Below are positions 17,061 through 25,577 of a DNA stretch of 64,000 nt, piece by piece. The notes below the pieces were generated by a model that was given only the letters and a program-made list of their open reading frames with translations, made no database searches and had not been told where the DNA came from. The first letter of the stretch is position 1; each line of letters starts with the position of its first letter. The translations under genes were made by a program, and so were the position numbers. Source of the DNA: Bacteroides stercorirosoris (GTDB lineage Bacteria; Bacteroidota; Bacteroidia; Bacteroidales; Bacteroidaceae); contig NZ_FQZN01000011.1 in the NCBI RefSeq assembly GCF_900142015.1, positions 1 through 64,000 on the forward strand. Reading direction: 5' to 3'.

Positions 17061-17864
17061 ATGGCAATGAATTGTACAGGGGTACTATATTTCCCCATAA
17101 CTATAAGTATGCTCGAAGGAGTAGCAACAGAATTGATAGAAGCCCGCTTCGGACTGAAAGGAGTAGCGGCATTCATAAAGCTGCTTGGCAAAATTTATAA
17201 AGAAGAAGGGTATTACCTGGTGTGGAACAAAGAGCAGTGTATGCTCTTTGCCCACAAATTAGGGAACGAGCTATCGGACGAAGAAATGCAGGAAATCGTA
17301 GAACTTCTGATAGCGAAAGACATATTCGATCGGAAAACGTATGAGGAACATCATGTATTGACATCCGTACATATCCAAAAGGTATGGCTGGAAGCTACCA
17401 AACGCAGAAAACGAGACTTGAATCCCTTCCCTTATTTCCTCGTAGAAACCAAAGTTTCTAAAAACGGGAAAGAAGAAAATGAGGTACAGGATGTATTGTT
17501 TCCATCCGAAAATGCATGCAATTCCGGACAAAGTAAAGAAAAGGAAAGTAAAGAAAAGAAAAACACTCCCCCTCTAACTCCCCAAGGGGAGAATGGAGGA
17601 GAGAGAACGGAGGGGTCTTCTTTTGAAATTCCGGGTTATGCCTACAACAAAAAAACGCATAATCTGGAAGGATTAATACTGGAACTGAAGCAGCTGCATA
17701 TTGTTGACCGAGATGAGTTGAAAGCGATTCTAAAACTTTCCGATTACGGACGGTTGGGAGGCTATGTGTTTAAAGTTATTGGGAGCACCCGGTGGAGCAC
17801 TGTGATGGCAAAAGGAAAATACATCATCGCCGCACTGAGAAAAGAGCGCACCGGAAACGGCTGA
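17061..17864 (+). CDS. DUF4373 (Lin1244/Lin1753-like) domain protein
   Basis: A 267-residue protein. Residues 8-115 match the DUF4373 domain, with YFPITISMLEGVATELIEARFGLKG and a winged-helix-like pattern seen in phage replication-initiation relatives (DnaD-type). A low-complexity linker around residues 155-190 (EKESKEKKNTPPL...) is encoded by a palindromic, G/C-rich stretch. The C-terminus (LKAILKLSDYGRLGGYVFKVI) is a second helical block. Such proteins are often found next to Bacteroides capsule loci and prophage-like islands. A DNA-binding role is likely but unproven. Confidence 0.75.
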   Translation: MAMNCTGVLYFPITISMLEGVATELIEARFGLKGVAAFIKLLGKIYKEEGYYLVWNKEQCMLFAHKLGNELSDEEMQEIVELLIAKDIFDRKTYEEHHVLTSVHIQKVWLEATKRRKRDLNPFPYFLVETKVSKNGKEENEVQDVLFPSENACNSGQSKEKESKEKKNTPPLTPQGENGGERTEGSSFEIPGYAYNKKTHNLEGLILELKQLHIVDRDELKAILKLSDYGRLGGYVFKVIGSTRWSTVMAKGKYIIAALRKERTGNG

Positions 17865-17892
17865 TAATCAACCCAAACAACTGCAATTGCCA

Positions 17893-17980
17893 GGCTACAC
17901 CCTTTCGTCCGGATGGTGTAGCCCTTTGCCATAAAGGGTGTAGCCATAAGGGGAAAAGGGTGTAGCCATCCTGAAAACTT
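17893..17980. repeat. Tandem array of four 22-bp units (GGTGTAGCC family)
   Basis: Four consecutive units start at 17893, 17915, 17937 and 17959, each exactly 22 bp. Units 2-4 begin GGTGTAGCC followed by 13 variable bases; unit 1 carries the reverse complement GGCTACACC at its start. The array fills the gap between the convergent DUF4373 and ATPase genes and touches the ATPase stop codon. A 22-bp period is not a multiple of three, so it is not coding. The inverted copy allows a hairpin that may help terminate both genes. Confidence 0.75.
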
Positions 17981-19115
17981 AAATAAGCGACATATATTGC
18001 TGCCGGAACCACAGTTCAAAAACAGGGTCTGCAAAGGTAAAAATATCAGATTTTTTCTCTATAAAATCACGTTCTACAAGAATTCGTTTATTACGGGTGA
18101 TAGTCTGAGGATTCCCCAGCCCATATTTACTAACCACAGCTGCTGCATTGAGTTGAGATTCTCCGTCAGCCACCGCACGCAACATGGCAACCTGTGAAGC
18201 AGTCAGATTCTCCGTGTCCGAGATAAACATAGGCATATTGGTATCTATCAACATCCGGAGTTGACACTTCAGAATTTCATCTGAAACGCTCACAGGCGTA
18301 GCCGTCCATACAAAAAATGAATATTGCTGAACATACCATGAATGACATTTCACCGTTTCGCAAATATATGCAGCCTGTTTCTCCGTAATCTCCTTTCCTG
18401 TTTTCCGGAAAGAATGGATGATAAACGGTATCCATTCTTCTTCGGCTATTTTCTGGAGGAAAAGCACCTGACCGAAACGATAAAACGGATTGGAGGAATT
18501 ATTGAAGATATCCAGCATCATGTGGCGTTTGCTACCGTAAAAACAATACGAAACGTGATGCTGAGTCTGCCATACTGAGCGCATCTTCCCTTCTAACGAC
18601 TGATAAGAAGGAAACAGGGCCAATTGCTGAAATTCATCAATACAGACAATGATATGTATTTTCTTTGCTTCAGCCAATTTTTCCGGCAATGCCAGTATTT
18701 CCATCACCCGCTTATCTTCAAAGCCCAATTTCAAATCAAGAGATAACGTCTCGCTCATATTGTCCTTCAAAGTTATGCTGGGAGTTACACCGGTAAGAAA
18801 ATGTTTCACGTCTTCCAACCGTTTTTCCCATGTAGAAGAAGCGCATGAAATAACTTCACGGGCAAAGGTCTGAAGAAATTCAGCTTCCGTTTTCACACTG
18901 AAAGCATCGATGAAACAAATGCGCACTTGCTTATTTTCTTCTTTCAATTCATCCATCGCCACCTTCACCAGTGAAGATTTTCCCCAACGCCGGGGAGATA
19001 TCAACATCACATTAATACCGGCAGAGAGAAACTCTTTTAAACGTTGCCTGTCTTCCACCCGATTGACAAAACTATCTTTATCAACCAATGTTCCATACTG
19101 AAAAGGTGATTTCAT
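17979..19115 (-). CDS. AAA/archaeal-ATPase-like P-loop protein with C-terminal winged helix
   Basis: A 378-residue ATPase. SPRRWGKSSLV is the Walker A motif and HIIVCIDEFQQL the Walker B motif; the C-terminal ~80 residues (TASQVAMLRAVADGE... DFIEKKSDIFTFADPVFELWFRQQY) form the winged-helix/DUF234-like tail of archaeal-type ATPases. The ATG at 19115 has a clear GGAGG site 9 bp upstream; a TTG at 19130 would overlap that site and was rejected. Proteins of this family are common solitary genes in Bacteroides with unknown targets. It faces the DUF4373 gene and diverges from the DUF3800 gene. Confidence 0.85.
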   Translation of the reverse strand: MKSPFQYGTLVDKDSFVNRVEDRQRLKEFLSAGINVMLISPRRWGKSSLVKVAMDELKEENKQVRICFIDAFSVKTEAEFLQTFAREVISCASSTWEKRLEDVKHFLTGVTPSITLKDNMSETLSLDLKLGFEDKRVMEILALPEKLAEAKKIHIIVCIDEFQQLALFPSYQSLEGKMRSVWQTQHHVSYCFYGSKRHMMLDIFNNSSNPFYRFGQVLFLQKIAEEEWIPFIIHSFRKTGKEITEKQAAYICETVKCHSWYVQQYSFFVWTATPVSVSDEILKCQLRMLIDTNMPMFISDTENLTASQVAMLRAVADGESQLNAAAVVSKYGLGNPQTITRNKRILVERDFIEKKSDIFTFADPVFELWFRQQYMSLI

Positions 19116-19232
19116 TTTTATATCCTCCAATTATTCAATAGGCAAATATACAAAATATACATCAACGTATTATACCTAAATGTATAACATTGTATCTTTT
19201 TTATTTATATTTATAGAAATCCATGAGGTTCG

Positions 19233-19423
19233 ATGGAGCTTATTGAAGCATTCAAGAATAAGTGTAAGATGACTCCAAACGGCTATATGAGTATTTTGTA
19301 AAGAAGCCTCATTTGCTCTTGTCTGATAGAAAAGCGTTCTTATTAAGATTAATTAAAACAGTAAATGGTATACCTTTCAATAATGAAGCTAAATTTGTAA
19401 CAAATAATCAAAATAAAAGATGA
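19233..19423 (+). other. Possible gene relic in the 314-bp gap before the DUF3800 gene
   Basis: An ATG at 19233 encodes 22 residues and stops. In the next frame a protein-like stretch (EYFVKKPHLLLSDRKAFLLR, then LIKTVNGIPFNN) continues to a TGA at 19421-19423. One frameshift would join them. This looks like the decayed remnant of a small gene, but I do not recognise it and it could be chance. The part of the gap nearest the ATPase (19116-19232) is AT-rich with nothing further I can name. Confidence 0.25.
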
Positions 19424-19429
19424 AAATCT

Positions 19430-20113
19430 ATGAGTAAAACATTCAATATCTATTGCGATGAAAGTACACATTTGAAAAACGACGGACATCCATATATGCT
19501 TTTAGGCTATGTTAGTATCGCATATCCCCAGATAAAGATGGCTAAAGAGCAAATCAAAGCTATTAAGGTAAAGTATAACTACGAAGGTGAATTAAAATGG
19601 ACTAACGTTCATGACGCTACATTTCCGATGTATAATGAGTTCATCAAATATTTCTTTACAACAGATATGAAATTCAGAGCTGTAGTCGTAGACAAATCTC
19701 AAATAGATGAGACTCGCCCTGAATATACTTTCAATGATTTCTATTTTAGAATGTACTATCAACTCTTGCATCATTTATCTAACATGGAGAATGAATATAA
19801 TGTCTTTTTTGATATCAAAGATACATGTAGTCATAAGAAGCTCCATACATTACAAGATATTTTAAAATGGAACTCTTCTATCAGACACTTTCAGTTTATC
19901 CGTTCTCATGAAAGCTATTTTGTGCAGTTGGCAGATATATTAATGGGAGCCATTAACTATAATCTCCGAATTGAAAAAGGTGATGTGGAAGGTAAAGTTA
20001 TGGCAAAAAGAAAACTTGTTGATAAAATTCAAGAGCACGCAGATATCTCTTTAAACAGAACAACGCCACTATCAAAGAAAAAATTTAATCTATTCTTTAT
20101 CTCACTAAAATAA
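19430..20113 (+). CDS. DUF3800 domain protein
   Basis: A 227-residue protein with the DUF3800 signature: FNIYCDEST at the N-terminus and SYFVQLADILMGAINYNLR near residue 170, with conserved acidic residues suggesting an RNase H-like metal-dependent fold. DUF3800 proteins are frequent in defence islands and prophages, with no firmly known activity. It is followed after 5 bp by a gene for a putative BECR-fold nuclease, so the two are very likely co-transcribed. No signal peptide is seen. Nuclease function is inference from fold. Confidence 0.85.
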   Translation: MSKTFNIYCDESTHLKNDGHPYMLLGYVSIAYPQIKMAKEQIKAIKVKYNYEGELKWTNVHDATFPMYNEFIKYFFTTDMKFRAVVVDKSQIDETRPEYTFNDFYFRMYYQLLHHLSNMENEYNVFFDIKDTCSHKKLHTLQDILKWNSSIRHFQFIRSHESYFVQLADILMGAINYNLRIEKGDVEGKVMAKRKLVDKIQEHADISLNRTTPLSKKKFNLFFISLK

Positions 20114-20118
20114 TAGTT

Positions 20119-20658
20119 ATGCCTTTTAATCTACTGAAAAAATATCCGGAATTACTTGAAATTCTACACATGAATGAGCATCAACGTAAAGAATCTCTTA
20201 TGAGAATCTACAAAAGAGATATAGAAGATAATCCAAATTTCAAGTTCAGAGAGAAGCAAATCTATCCGATCAAATCAGACGGAGCAGCTGATATGGGGCG
20301 ACAATTTACGCACCTGACTTGCGAAGAGGCACAAGAAACAGATGAGAATGGTAATTTGCTTCCAGCTAAGCGAGTTTTTGAAAAAGACCGTTCTCAACGA
20401 TTGCATTGGATCAATCATCACATTCAAGAATTGTCTTCTGAAAATATAGAAGTCTTCAGCGTGACAGAACGTGATCAGAAAAAACGTTGCGATATTACCA
20501 AAACATATGTTTACGATAAGAAAGAGAAATATGTGATAGTTCTCGAATGCCAAAGAAAAAGCTCTTATTACTTATTAACAGCCTATTACCTGAATAAAGA
20601 GTATGCAGAAAAAGGCATAAAGAAAAAGATGAAGAAGCGTTTACCGAATATTGAATAA
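20119..20658 (+). CDS. Putative BECR-fold (barnase/EndoU/colicin E5-D/RelE-like) nuclease
   Basis: A 179-residue protein. The C-terminal half reads RCDITKTYVYDKKEKYVIVL followed by ECQRKSSYYLLTAYYLNK, the pattern of small phage-type BECR nucleases in which a beta-sheet core ends in a LxTAYxx strand. The N-terminal half is helical and ends in a loop with CEEAQETDENGN. The gene is 5 bp after the DUF3800 gene and followed by a hairpin. A toxin or effector role is inferred from fold only; no antitoxin of known type is seen nearby, unless the DUF3800 protein plays that part. Confidence 0.55.
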   Translation: MPFNLLKKYPELLEILHMNEHQRKESLMRIYKRDIEDNPNFKFREKQIYPIKSDGAADMGRQFTHLTCEEAQETDENGNLLPAKRVFEKDRSQRLHWINHHIQELSSENIEVFSVTERDQKKRCDITKTYVYDKKEKYVIVLECQRKSSYYLLTAYYLNKEYAEKGIKKKMKKRLPNIE

Positions 20659-20666
20659 AAAACGCA

Positions 20667-20699
20667 GGGCTCAGATTTATATCAAGATAAACCGAGCCC
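20667..20699 (+). terminator. Hairpin after DUF3800/nuclease pair
   Basis: GGGCTC pairs with GAGCCC, and the inner bases (AGATTTAT against GATAAACC) extend the stem with a few mismatches. It begins 9 bp after the stop codon. There is no T-run directly after it, so termination is probable rather than certain. Confidence 0.45.
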
Positions 20700-20817
20700 C
20701 GAAACTCCTTCTATTTATAGATGAGCGTTGCAAATATACGCTGATATATTTAAATATACAACATTTTTTGCACCATGATTGTTTATTTAACACCTTGAAA
20801 TAATCATATTAAGAATG

Positions 20818-20856
20818 AAAAAAATAGCGGCTGACTCACAAAGGGAGTCAACCGCT
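20818..20856 (-). terminator. Intrinsic terminator of mdh
   Basis: On the minus strand AGCGGTTGACTC pairs with GAGTCAGCCGCT around a short loop, followed by a run of seven T. It sits about 30 bp after the mdh stop codon. Confidence 0.85.
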
Positions 20857-20886
20857 ACTAAATATTAATATAAAACGCTTTCTCGA

Positions 20887-21828
20887 TTAGAGAGCACCTA
20901 CTTCTTTCAATGCAGCGTTTGTTCCGTGAACAGCCTTAGCGCTGGCAGCGAATTTTTCTTTTTCGTCAGCAGTCAGTTCCAGTTCTACGATCTTTTCGAT
21001 ACCATTCTTGCCCAGGATAACGGGAACACCGATACAAAGATCAGATTCACCATATTCGCCTTCCAGCAATACAGAGCAAGGAATCATCTTCTTCTGATTG
21101 TGGATGATAGACTCAACAACATAAGCTCCTGCCGCACCCGGTGCATACCATGCAGAAGTACCCAGTAACTTAGTCAGAGTAGCACCACCTACCATAGTAG
21201 AAGCTACCACTTCGTTCAGTTTTTCTTCGCTCAACAGTGTGCTGACCGGTTGTCCTTTGTATGTAGCCAGGCGAGCCAACGGAATCATAGTAGTATCACC
21301 ATGGCCACCGATAACCATACCTTCCACTTCGTTTGCATTGCAACCCAAAGCCTGAGACAGGAAATATTTGAAACGAGAGCTGTCCAAAGCACCACCCATA
21401 CCGATAACACGGTTCTTAGGCAAGCCCAAAGATTTCAATGCCAGATAAGTCATTGTATCCATCGGATTAGAAATAACTACAAGGATAGCGTTGGGAGAAT
21501 ATTTCAATGCATTTTCAGCAACTGTCTTCACGATACCGGCATTCACACCGATCAACTCTTCACGAGTCATGCCCGGCTTACGGGGAATACCTGATGTGAT
21601 AACGATAACGTCAGAATTTGCAGTCTTCTCATAATCGTTGGTGCAACCTACAATAGTGGTATCAAAACCCAACAATTGAGCTGTCTGCATCATATCCATT
21701 GCTTTACCTTCAGAAACGCCTTCTTTCACATCCAGCATTACCACTTCGTCAGCCACTTCATTAAAGGCCAACACATTAGCGCATGTAGCACCTACGTTAC
21801 CTGCACCTACTACGGTTACTTTTGACAT
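20887..21828 (-). CDS. mdh: Malate dehydrogenase
   Basis: A 313-residue NAD-dependent malate dehydrogenase of the LDH-like type, which oxidises malate to oxaloacetate in the cytoplasm. VTVVGAGNVGATCANVLA is the NAD-binding glycine-rich loop, ITSGIPRKPGMTREEL the substrate loop with its arginines, VISNPMDTMTYLA the following conserved strand, and MVIGGHGDTTMIPL holds the catalytic His. The start was set at the ATG of MSKVTV (21828), because the longer frame begins upstream of the predicted promoter. It is monocistronic, with its own promoter and terminator. Confidence 0.97.
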   Translation of the reverse strand: MSKVTVVGAGNVGATCANVLAFNEVADEVVMLDVKEGVSEGKAMDMMQTAQLLGFDTTIVGCTNDYEKTANSDVIVITSGIPRKPGMTREELIGVNAGIVKTVAENALKYSPNAILVVISNPMDTMTYLALKSLGLPKNRVIGMGGALDSSRFKYFLSQALGCNANEVEGMVIGGHGDTTMIPLARLATYKGQPVSTLLSEEKLNEVVASTMVGGATLTKLLGTSAWYAPGAAGAYVVESIIHNQKKMIPCSVLLEGEYGESDLCIGVPVILGKNGIEKIVELELTADEKEKFAASAKAVHGTNAALKEVGAL

Positions 21829-21868
21829 AATCTTCTTTTTTTTGTTTATACGTGTAATAAAGTTGCGA

Positions 21869-21876
21869 CAAAAGTA
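21869..21876 (-). promoter_or_regulatory. Promoter -7 box of mdh
   Basis: TACTTTTG on the minus strand fits TAnnTTTG and lies 40 bp upstream of the mdh ATG. The -33 region is not clearly conserved. Confidence 0.5.
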
Positions 21877-22030
21877 CAACGACATTCGTAATTAAAGAAA
21901 TTTTTCCGTAATAATTTTAGTTAAATGATTATTTAGTTAAGGATTGGTGATTAACGATTGACGATTAATGCTTATTTTTGCGGCGGAATAGACCTAACCC
22001 TATTTTACACACCTATTATTAGTAGAGAAT

Positions 22031-22909
22031 ATGGCAAATAATAAAAATAAGCTGTTGATTATTGCAGGTACCGCATTAGTATTAGCGCTAATTGGCGTTA
22101 CCGTATTATTACTGTCCGAGAAACAAACCAATAAAGAGCTGGTACAGGAATTCCAATTGGAAAAAGAGGACTTGGAAAATGAGTACACTACCTTTGCGCA
22201 ACAATATGATGAGCTGAAACTGACCGTCTCCAACGACTCCCTATCCATATTGCTGGAACAAGAGCAAACAAAGACCCAACGCTTGCTCGAAGAGTTGCGT
22301 ACCGTAAAAAGCAGCAATGCCAGCGAAATACGACGTCTGAAAAATGAACTTGCCACACTACGTAAAGTAATGATAGGGTATATCAACCAGATAGATTCAT
22401 TAAACCGGCTTACCGCCCACCAAAAAGAAGTGATTGCCCAAGTAACGCAGAAGTACAACGATGCTTCCCGCCAAATCAGCAACCTGTCGGAAGAAAAAAA
22501 GAATCTGAACAAAAAAGTCACCCTTGCCGCTCAGCTGGACGCCACGAACATCCACATACAGGCTGTGAACAAACGGGACAAAACGGCAAAGAAGGTGAAA
22601 GACGTAGTGAAGTTCAAAATAGGATTCACCATCGTCAAGAATATCACTGCCGAAACAGGCGAGCGTACCCTCTATGTCCGCATCACTAAACCGGACAATG
22701 ACGTACTGACTAAAAATCCCGCCAATACATTCCCCTATGAGAATCGTGAGCTGGGATATTCCATTAAAAAGTACATTGAATACAACGGTGAGGAGCAAAA
22801 TATAACCGTGTACTGGAACGTAGAAGAGTTTCTGTATGCGGGTACTTATCGGGTGGATATCTTCGCGGACGGAATGCTCATTGGCTCGCAGTCATTCACA
22901 TTGGACTAA
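22031..22909 (+). CDS. Single-pass membrane protein with long coiled coil
   Basis: A 292-residue protein. Residues 8-27 form one transmembrane helix (LLIIAGTALVLALIGVTVLL), residues about 30-165 a long heptad-rich coiled coil, and residues 190-292 a compact beta-rich domain (FKIGFTIVKNITAETGERTL to SQSFTLD). The protein probably projects its coiled coil and terminal domain into the periplasm. No known family could be named. It diverges from mdh and is followed by a separate promoter for the exporter operon, so it is likely expressed alone. Confidence 0.8.
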   Translation: MANNKNKLLIIAGTALVLALIGVTVLLLSEKQTNKELVQEFQLEKEDLENEYTTFAQQYDELKLTVSNDSLSILLEQEQTKTQRLLEELRTVKSSNASEIRRLKNELATLRKVMIGYINQIDSLNRLTAHQKEVIAQVTQKYNDASRQISNLSEEKKNLNKKVTLAAQLDATNIHIQAVNKRDKTAKKVKDVVKFKIGFTIVKNITAETGERTLYVRITKPDNDVLTKNPANTFPYENRELGYSIKKYIEYNGEEQNITVYWNVEEFLYAGTYRVDIFADGMLIGSQSFTLD

Positions 22910-22924
22910 AAAAGTTTAAATAAT

Positions 22925-22955
22925 TTTGAGGTTTCACTGAAAGCCTATACATTTG
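22925..22955 (+). promoter_or_regulatory. Promoter of the TolC/HlyD/permease operon
   Basis: TTTG at 22925-22928 (-33), 19-bp spacer, and TACATTTG at 22948-22955 (-7) form a very good Bacteroides promoter. A short inverted repeat ATGCAA/TTGCAT (22967-22984) lies in the leader. Confidence 0.8.
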
Positions 22956-23026
22956 CATCGTTGTTTATGCAATTGTTGTTGCATCATAAGCAGTGTTTTA
23001 ATCACCTTAATTAATGTATAGATACG

Positions 23027-24514
23027 ATGAGAAAGTTCTTCTGTTTCATTTGGTTGGTATGTCTGACCTTCTCAGTCGGTGCACAAGAGATTTTGAGTCT
23101 CGATAGTTGCCGTGCATTGGCAATTGCCAATAACAAAGAACTGCTGATAAGCCAGGAGAAAATAAACTCCGCGCATTATCAGAGAAAAGCAGCGTTTACC
23201 AACTACCTCCCCGACATTTCCGCCACCGGTGGATATATGCGCACTCAAAAAGAAATTTCACTGTTGAGCAATGCCCAAAAGGGTGCTTTAGGTTCTATGG
23301 GAACCCAAGTGAGCGGTGCTATGCAAAGCGGCATACAAGGCATACTGACGCAGCATCCCGAATTGACGCAGAATCCTCAATTCATGGCGTTGATTCAGGC
23401 ATTGGGCAACGTAGATGTGGCCACTCCGCTGAACGGACTCGGAAACTCTCTCGTCGATGCATTCCGCACAGATACCCGTAATATGTATGCAGGTGCGCTC
23501 ACGCTGACGCAACCGCTGTATATGGGTGGCAAAATACGCGCTTACAATAAAATCACCAAATATGCCGAAGAACTGGCACGCCAGCAACATGACAGCGGTC
23601 TGCAAGACGTAATCCTCAGTACCGACCAGGCTTACTGGCAGGTGGTATCGCTCGCCAGTAAAAAGAAGTTAGCAGAAGGATACCTGAAATTATTGCAGAA
23701 ACTGGAAAGTGATGTAGACAAGATGATTACCGAAGGTGTAGCCACCAAAGCGGACGGTCTGTCGGTAAAAGTGAAAGTGAACGAAGCGGAAATGACGCTG
23801 ACCAAAGTGGAAGACGGACTGAGTCTATCCAGAATGTTACTATGCCAACTATGTGGCCTGGATCTTTCCTCCCCTATCACCCTGACGGATGAACGCGAAG
23901 ATGATCTCGGTCCCAGCCCGGTAGCTGCCAATGGAATAGATTTGAATACTGTGTATGCCACACGCCCGGAAGTACGTAGCTTGGAACTCGCCACGGAAAT
24001 TTACAAGCAAAAGATAAATGTTACCCGCTCCGAATATATGCCTTCGTTGGCCTTGATGGGTAGTTATATGATGACGAATCCTTCGGTTTTCAACGGCTTT
24101 GAAAAGAAATTCAAAGGAATGTGGAATGTAGGGGTTGTGCTGCAAGTACCTATCTGGCATTGGGGTGAAGGCCTGTACAAAGTGAAAGCTGCCAAAGCGG
24201 AAGCCCGCATCGCCCAATACCAGTTGGACGACGCCAAAGAAAAGATAGAACTCCAGGTTAATCAGTCCGTCTTCAAAGTGAACGAAGCTGCCAAGAAGCT
24301 GGCAATGGCGGAAAAGAATCTGGAAAAAGCGGACGAAAACCTGCGCTATGCCACCCTCGGATTTGAAGAAGGAGTGATAGCCGCCAGCAATGTACTTGAA
24401 GCACATACAGCCTGGCTTTCCGCCCAATCAGAAAAAATAGATGCACAGATTGACGTGAAACTAACCGATATTTACCTGAAAAAGGCAGTGGGAGAATTAA
24501 AAATCAGGAATTAA
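23027..24514 (+). CDS. TolC-family outer membrane efflux protein
   Basis: A 495-residue outer membrane channel with a signal peptide (cleavage near VGAQ). The two TolC repeats are visible: LDSCRALAIANNKELLISQ near the start and the second half from about residue 300 (YATRPEVRSLELATEIYKQ). Long alpha-helical barrel segments end in KAVGELKIRN. It is the outer membrane part of an export machine whose other parts are the periplasmic adaptor and two permeases encoded directly downstream. Internal insertions around residues 95-150 are rich in Gln and Gly, as often seen in Bacteroides TolC proteins. Confidence 0.93.
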   Translation: MRKFFCFIWLVCLTFSVGAQEILSLDSCRALAIANNKELLISQEKINSAHYQRKAAFTNYLPDISATGGYMRTQKEISLLSNAQKGALGSMGTQVSGAMQSGIQGILTQHPELTQNPQFMALIQALGNVDVATPLNGLGNSLVDAFRTDTRNMYAGALTLTQPLYMGGKIRAYNKITKYAEELARQQHDSGLQDVILSTDQAYWQVVSLASKKKLAEGYLKLLQKLESDVDKMITEGVATKADGLSVKVKVNEAEMTLTKVEDGLSLSRMLLCQLCGLDLSSPITLTDEREDDLGPSPVAANGIDLNTVYATRPEVRSLELATEIYKQKINVTRSEYMPSLALMGSYMMTNPSVFNGFEKKFKGMWNVGVVLQVPIWHWGEGLYKVKAAKAEARIAQYQLDDAKEKIELQVNQSVFKVNEAAKKLAMAEKNLEKADENLRYATLGFEEGVIAASNVLEAHTAWLSAQSEKIDAQIDVKLTDIYLKKAVGELKIRN

Positions 24515-24581
24515 AAGGTGAGAGTTCATAAATCATAGAGCTAAGTTCATAAATCATAAATCTGAAATCATAAATCATAAG

Positions 24582-25568
24582 ATGGATACCAAATCACAAA
24601 ACAGTAACATGCTACTGGCGTTCTTAACGCTGACAGGCGTCATTGCCATCGTAGCCGTAGTCGGTTTCTTCATGTTGCGTAAAGGACCGGAAATCGTACA
24701 AGGGCAGGCTGAGGTCACGGAATACCGTGTATCGAGCAAAGTGCCGGGACGTATCCTGGAATTCCGGGTGAAAGAGGGACAAAGCGTACAGGCCGGAGAT
24801 ACGCTTGCCATACTGGAGGCTCCGGATGTATTGGCAAAGCTGGAACAGGCACGCGCCGCAGAAGCTGCCGCACAGGCACAGAATGAAAAAGCACTGAAAG
24901 GTGCCCGCCACGAACAGGTGCAGGCTGCATTCGAGATGTGGCAAAAAGCCAAAGCAGGACTTGCCATAGCCGAGAAGTCTTACAAACGTGTGAAAAACCT
25001 TGCCGACCAGGGAGTAATGACAGCACAAAAACTGGACGAAGTTACAGCGCAACGGGATGCTGCCGTGGCTACCGAAAAGGCTGCCAAAGCCCAATATGAT
25101 ATGGCCAAAAACGGTGCTGAGCGCGAAGACAAAGCTGCCGCCGCCGCCATGGTGGACCGTGCAAAAGGGGCTGTGGCCGAAGTGGAATCTTATATCAAAG
25201 AGACTTACCTGATAGCACAAACCGCAGGGGAAGTCTCTGAAATTTTCCCCAAAGTGGGTGAATTGGTAGGAACCGGCGCACCGATCATGAATATTGCCAT
25301 ACTGGATGATATGTGGGTGACCTTCAATGTCCGCGAGGATTTATTGCAGGGGTTGACCATGGGTACGGAATTTGAGGCTTTCGTTCCGGCACTGGATAAG
25401 AACATCCGGTTGAAAGTGAATTATATGAAGGATCTCGGCACGTATGCCGCATGGAAAGCTACGAAAACAACCGGACAGTTTGATTTGAAGACTTTCGAGG
25501 TGAAAGCGCTGCCACAGGAAAAGGTGGAAGGACTACGTCCGGGAATGTCGGTGATATTAAAGAAATAA
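24582..25568 (+). CDS. HlyD-family periplasmic adaptor (membrane fusion protein)
   Basis: A 328-residue adaptor with one N-terminal membrane helix (residues 10-28), a biotinyl-lipoyl-like domain split around a coiled-coil hairpin (EFRVKEGQSVQAGDTLAIL before, AQTAGEVSEIFPKVGELVGTG after) and a beta-barrel C-terminus. It resembles EmrA/YbhG-type adaptors and would link the TolC channel to the two ABC-2 type permeases. The 67-bp spacer before it is filled with TTCATAAATCATA-like direct repeats. Confidence 0.93.
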   Translation: MDTKSQNSNMLLAFLTLTGVIAIVAVVGFFMLRKGPEIVQGQAEVTEYRVSSKVPGRILEFRVKEGQSVQAGDTLAILEAPDVLAKLEQARAAEAAAQAQNEKALKGARHEQVQAAFEMWQKAKAGLAIAEKSYKRVKNLADQGVMTAQKLDEVTAQRDAAVATEKAAKAQYDMAKNGAEREDKAAAAAMVDRAKGAVAEVESYIKETYLIAQTAGEVSEIFPKVGELVGTGAPIMNIAILDDMWVTFNVREDLLQGLTMGTEFEAFVPALDKNIRLKVNYMKDLGTYAAWKATKTTGQFDLKTFEVKALPQEKVEGLRPGMSVILKK

Positions 25569-25577
25569 AGAGAATCA

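Noticed and set aside
17893..17980. CRISPR array
   Set aside because: The repeated word is only 9 bp, there are no spacers of constant length between full repeats, copies occur in both directions, and no cas gene is nearby. The same applies to 28098-28207 and 42608-42761.
19115..19130. TTG start for the ATPase gene
   Set aside because: The TTG lies on the GGAGG ribosome binding site that serves the ATG at 19115.
21944..21980. Promoter for the coiled-coil protein gene (TATTTTTG at 21973)
   Set aside because: The -7 box fits, but the available TTG elements lie 12 or 26 bp away, outside the usual 19-21 bp, so I did not list it as a feature.
23849..24427. 192-residue minus-strand frame opposite the TolC-like gene
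   Set aside because: It is a shadow; composition is rich in Phe, His and Gln as expected for antisense of an Ala/Glu-rich protein.
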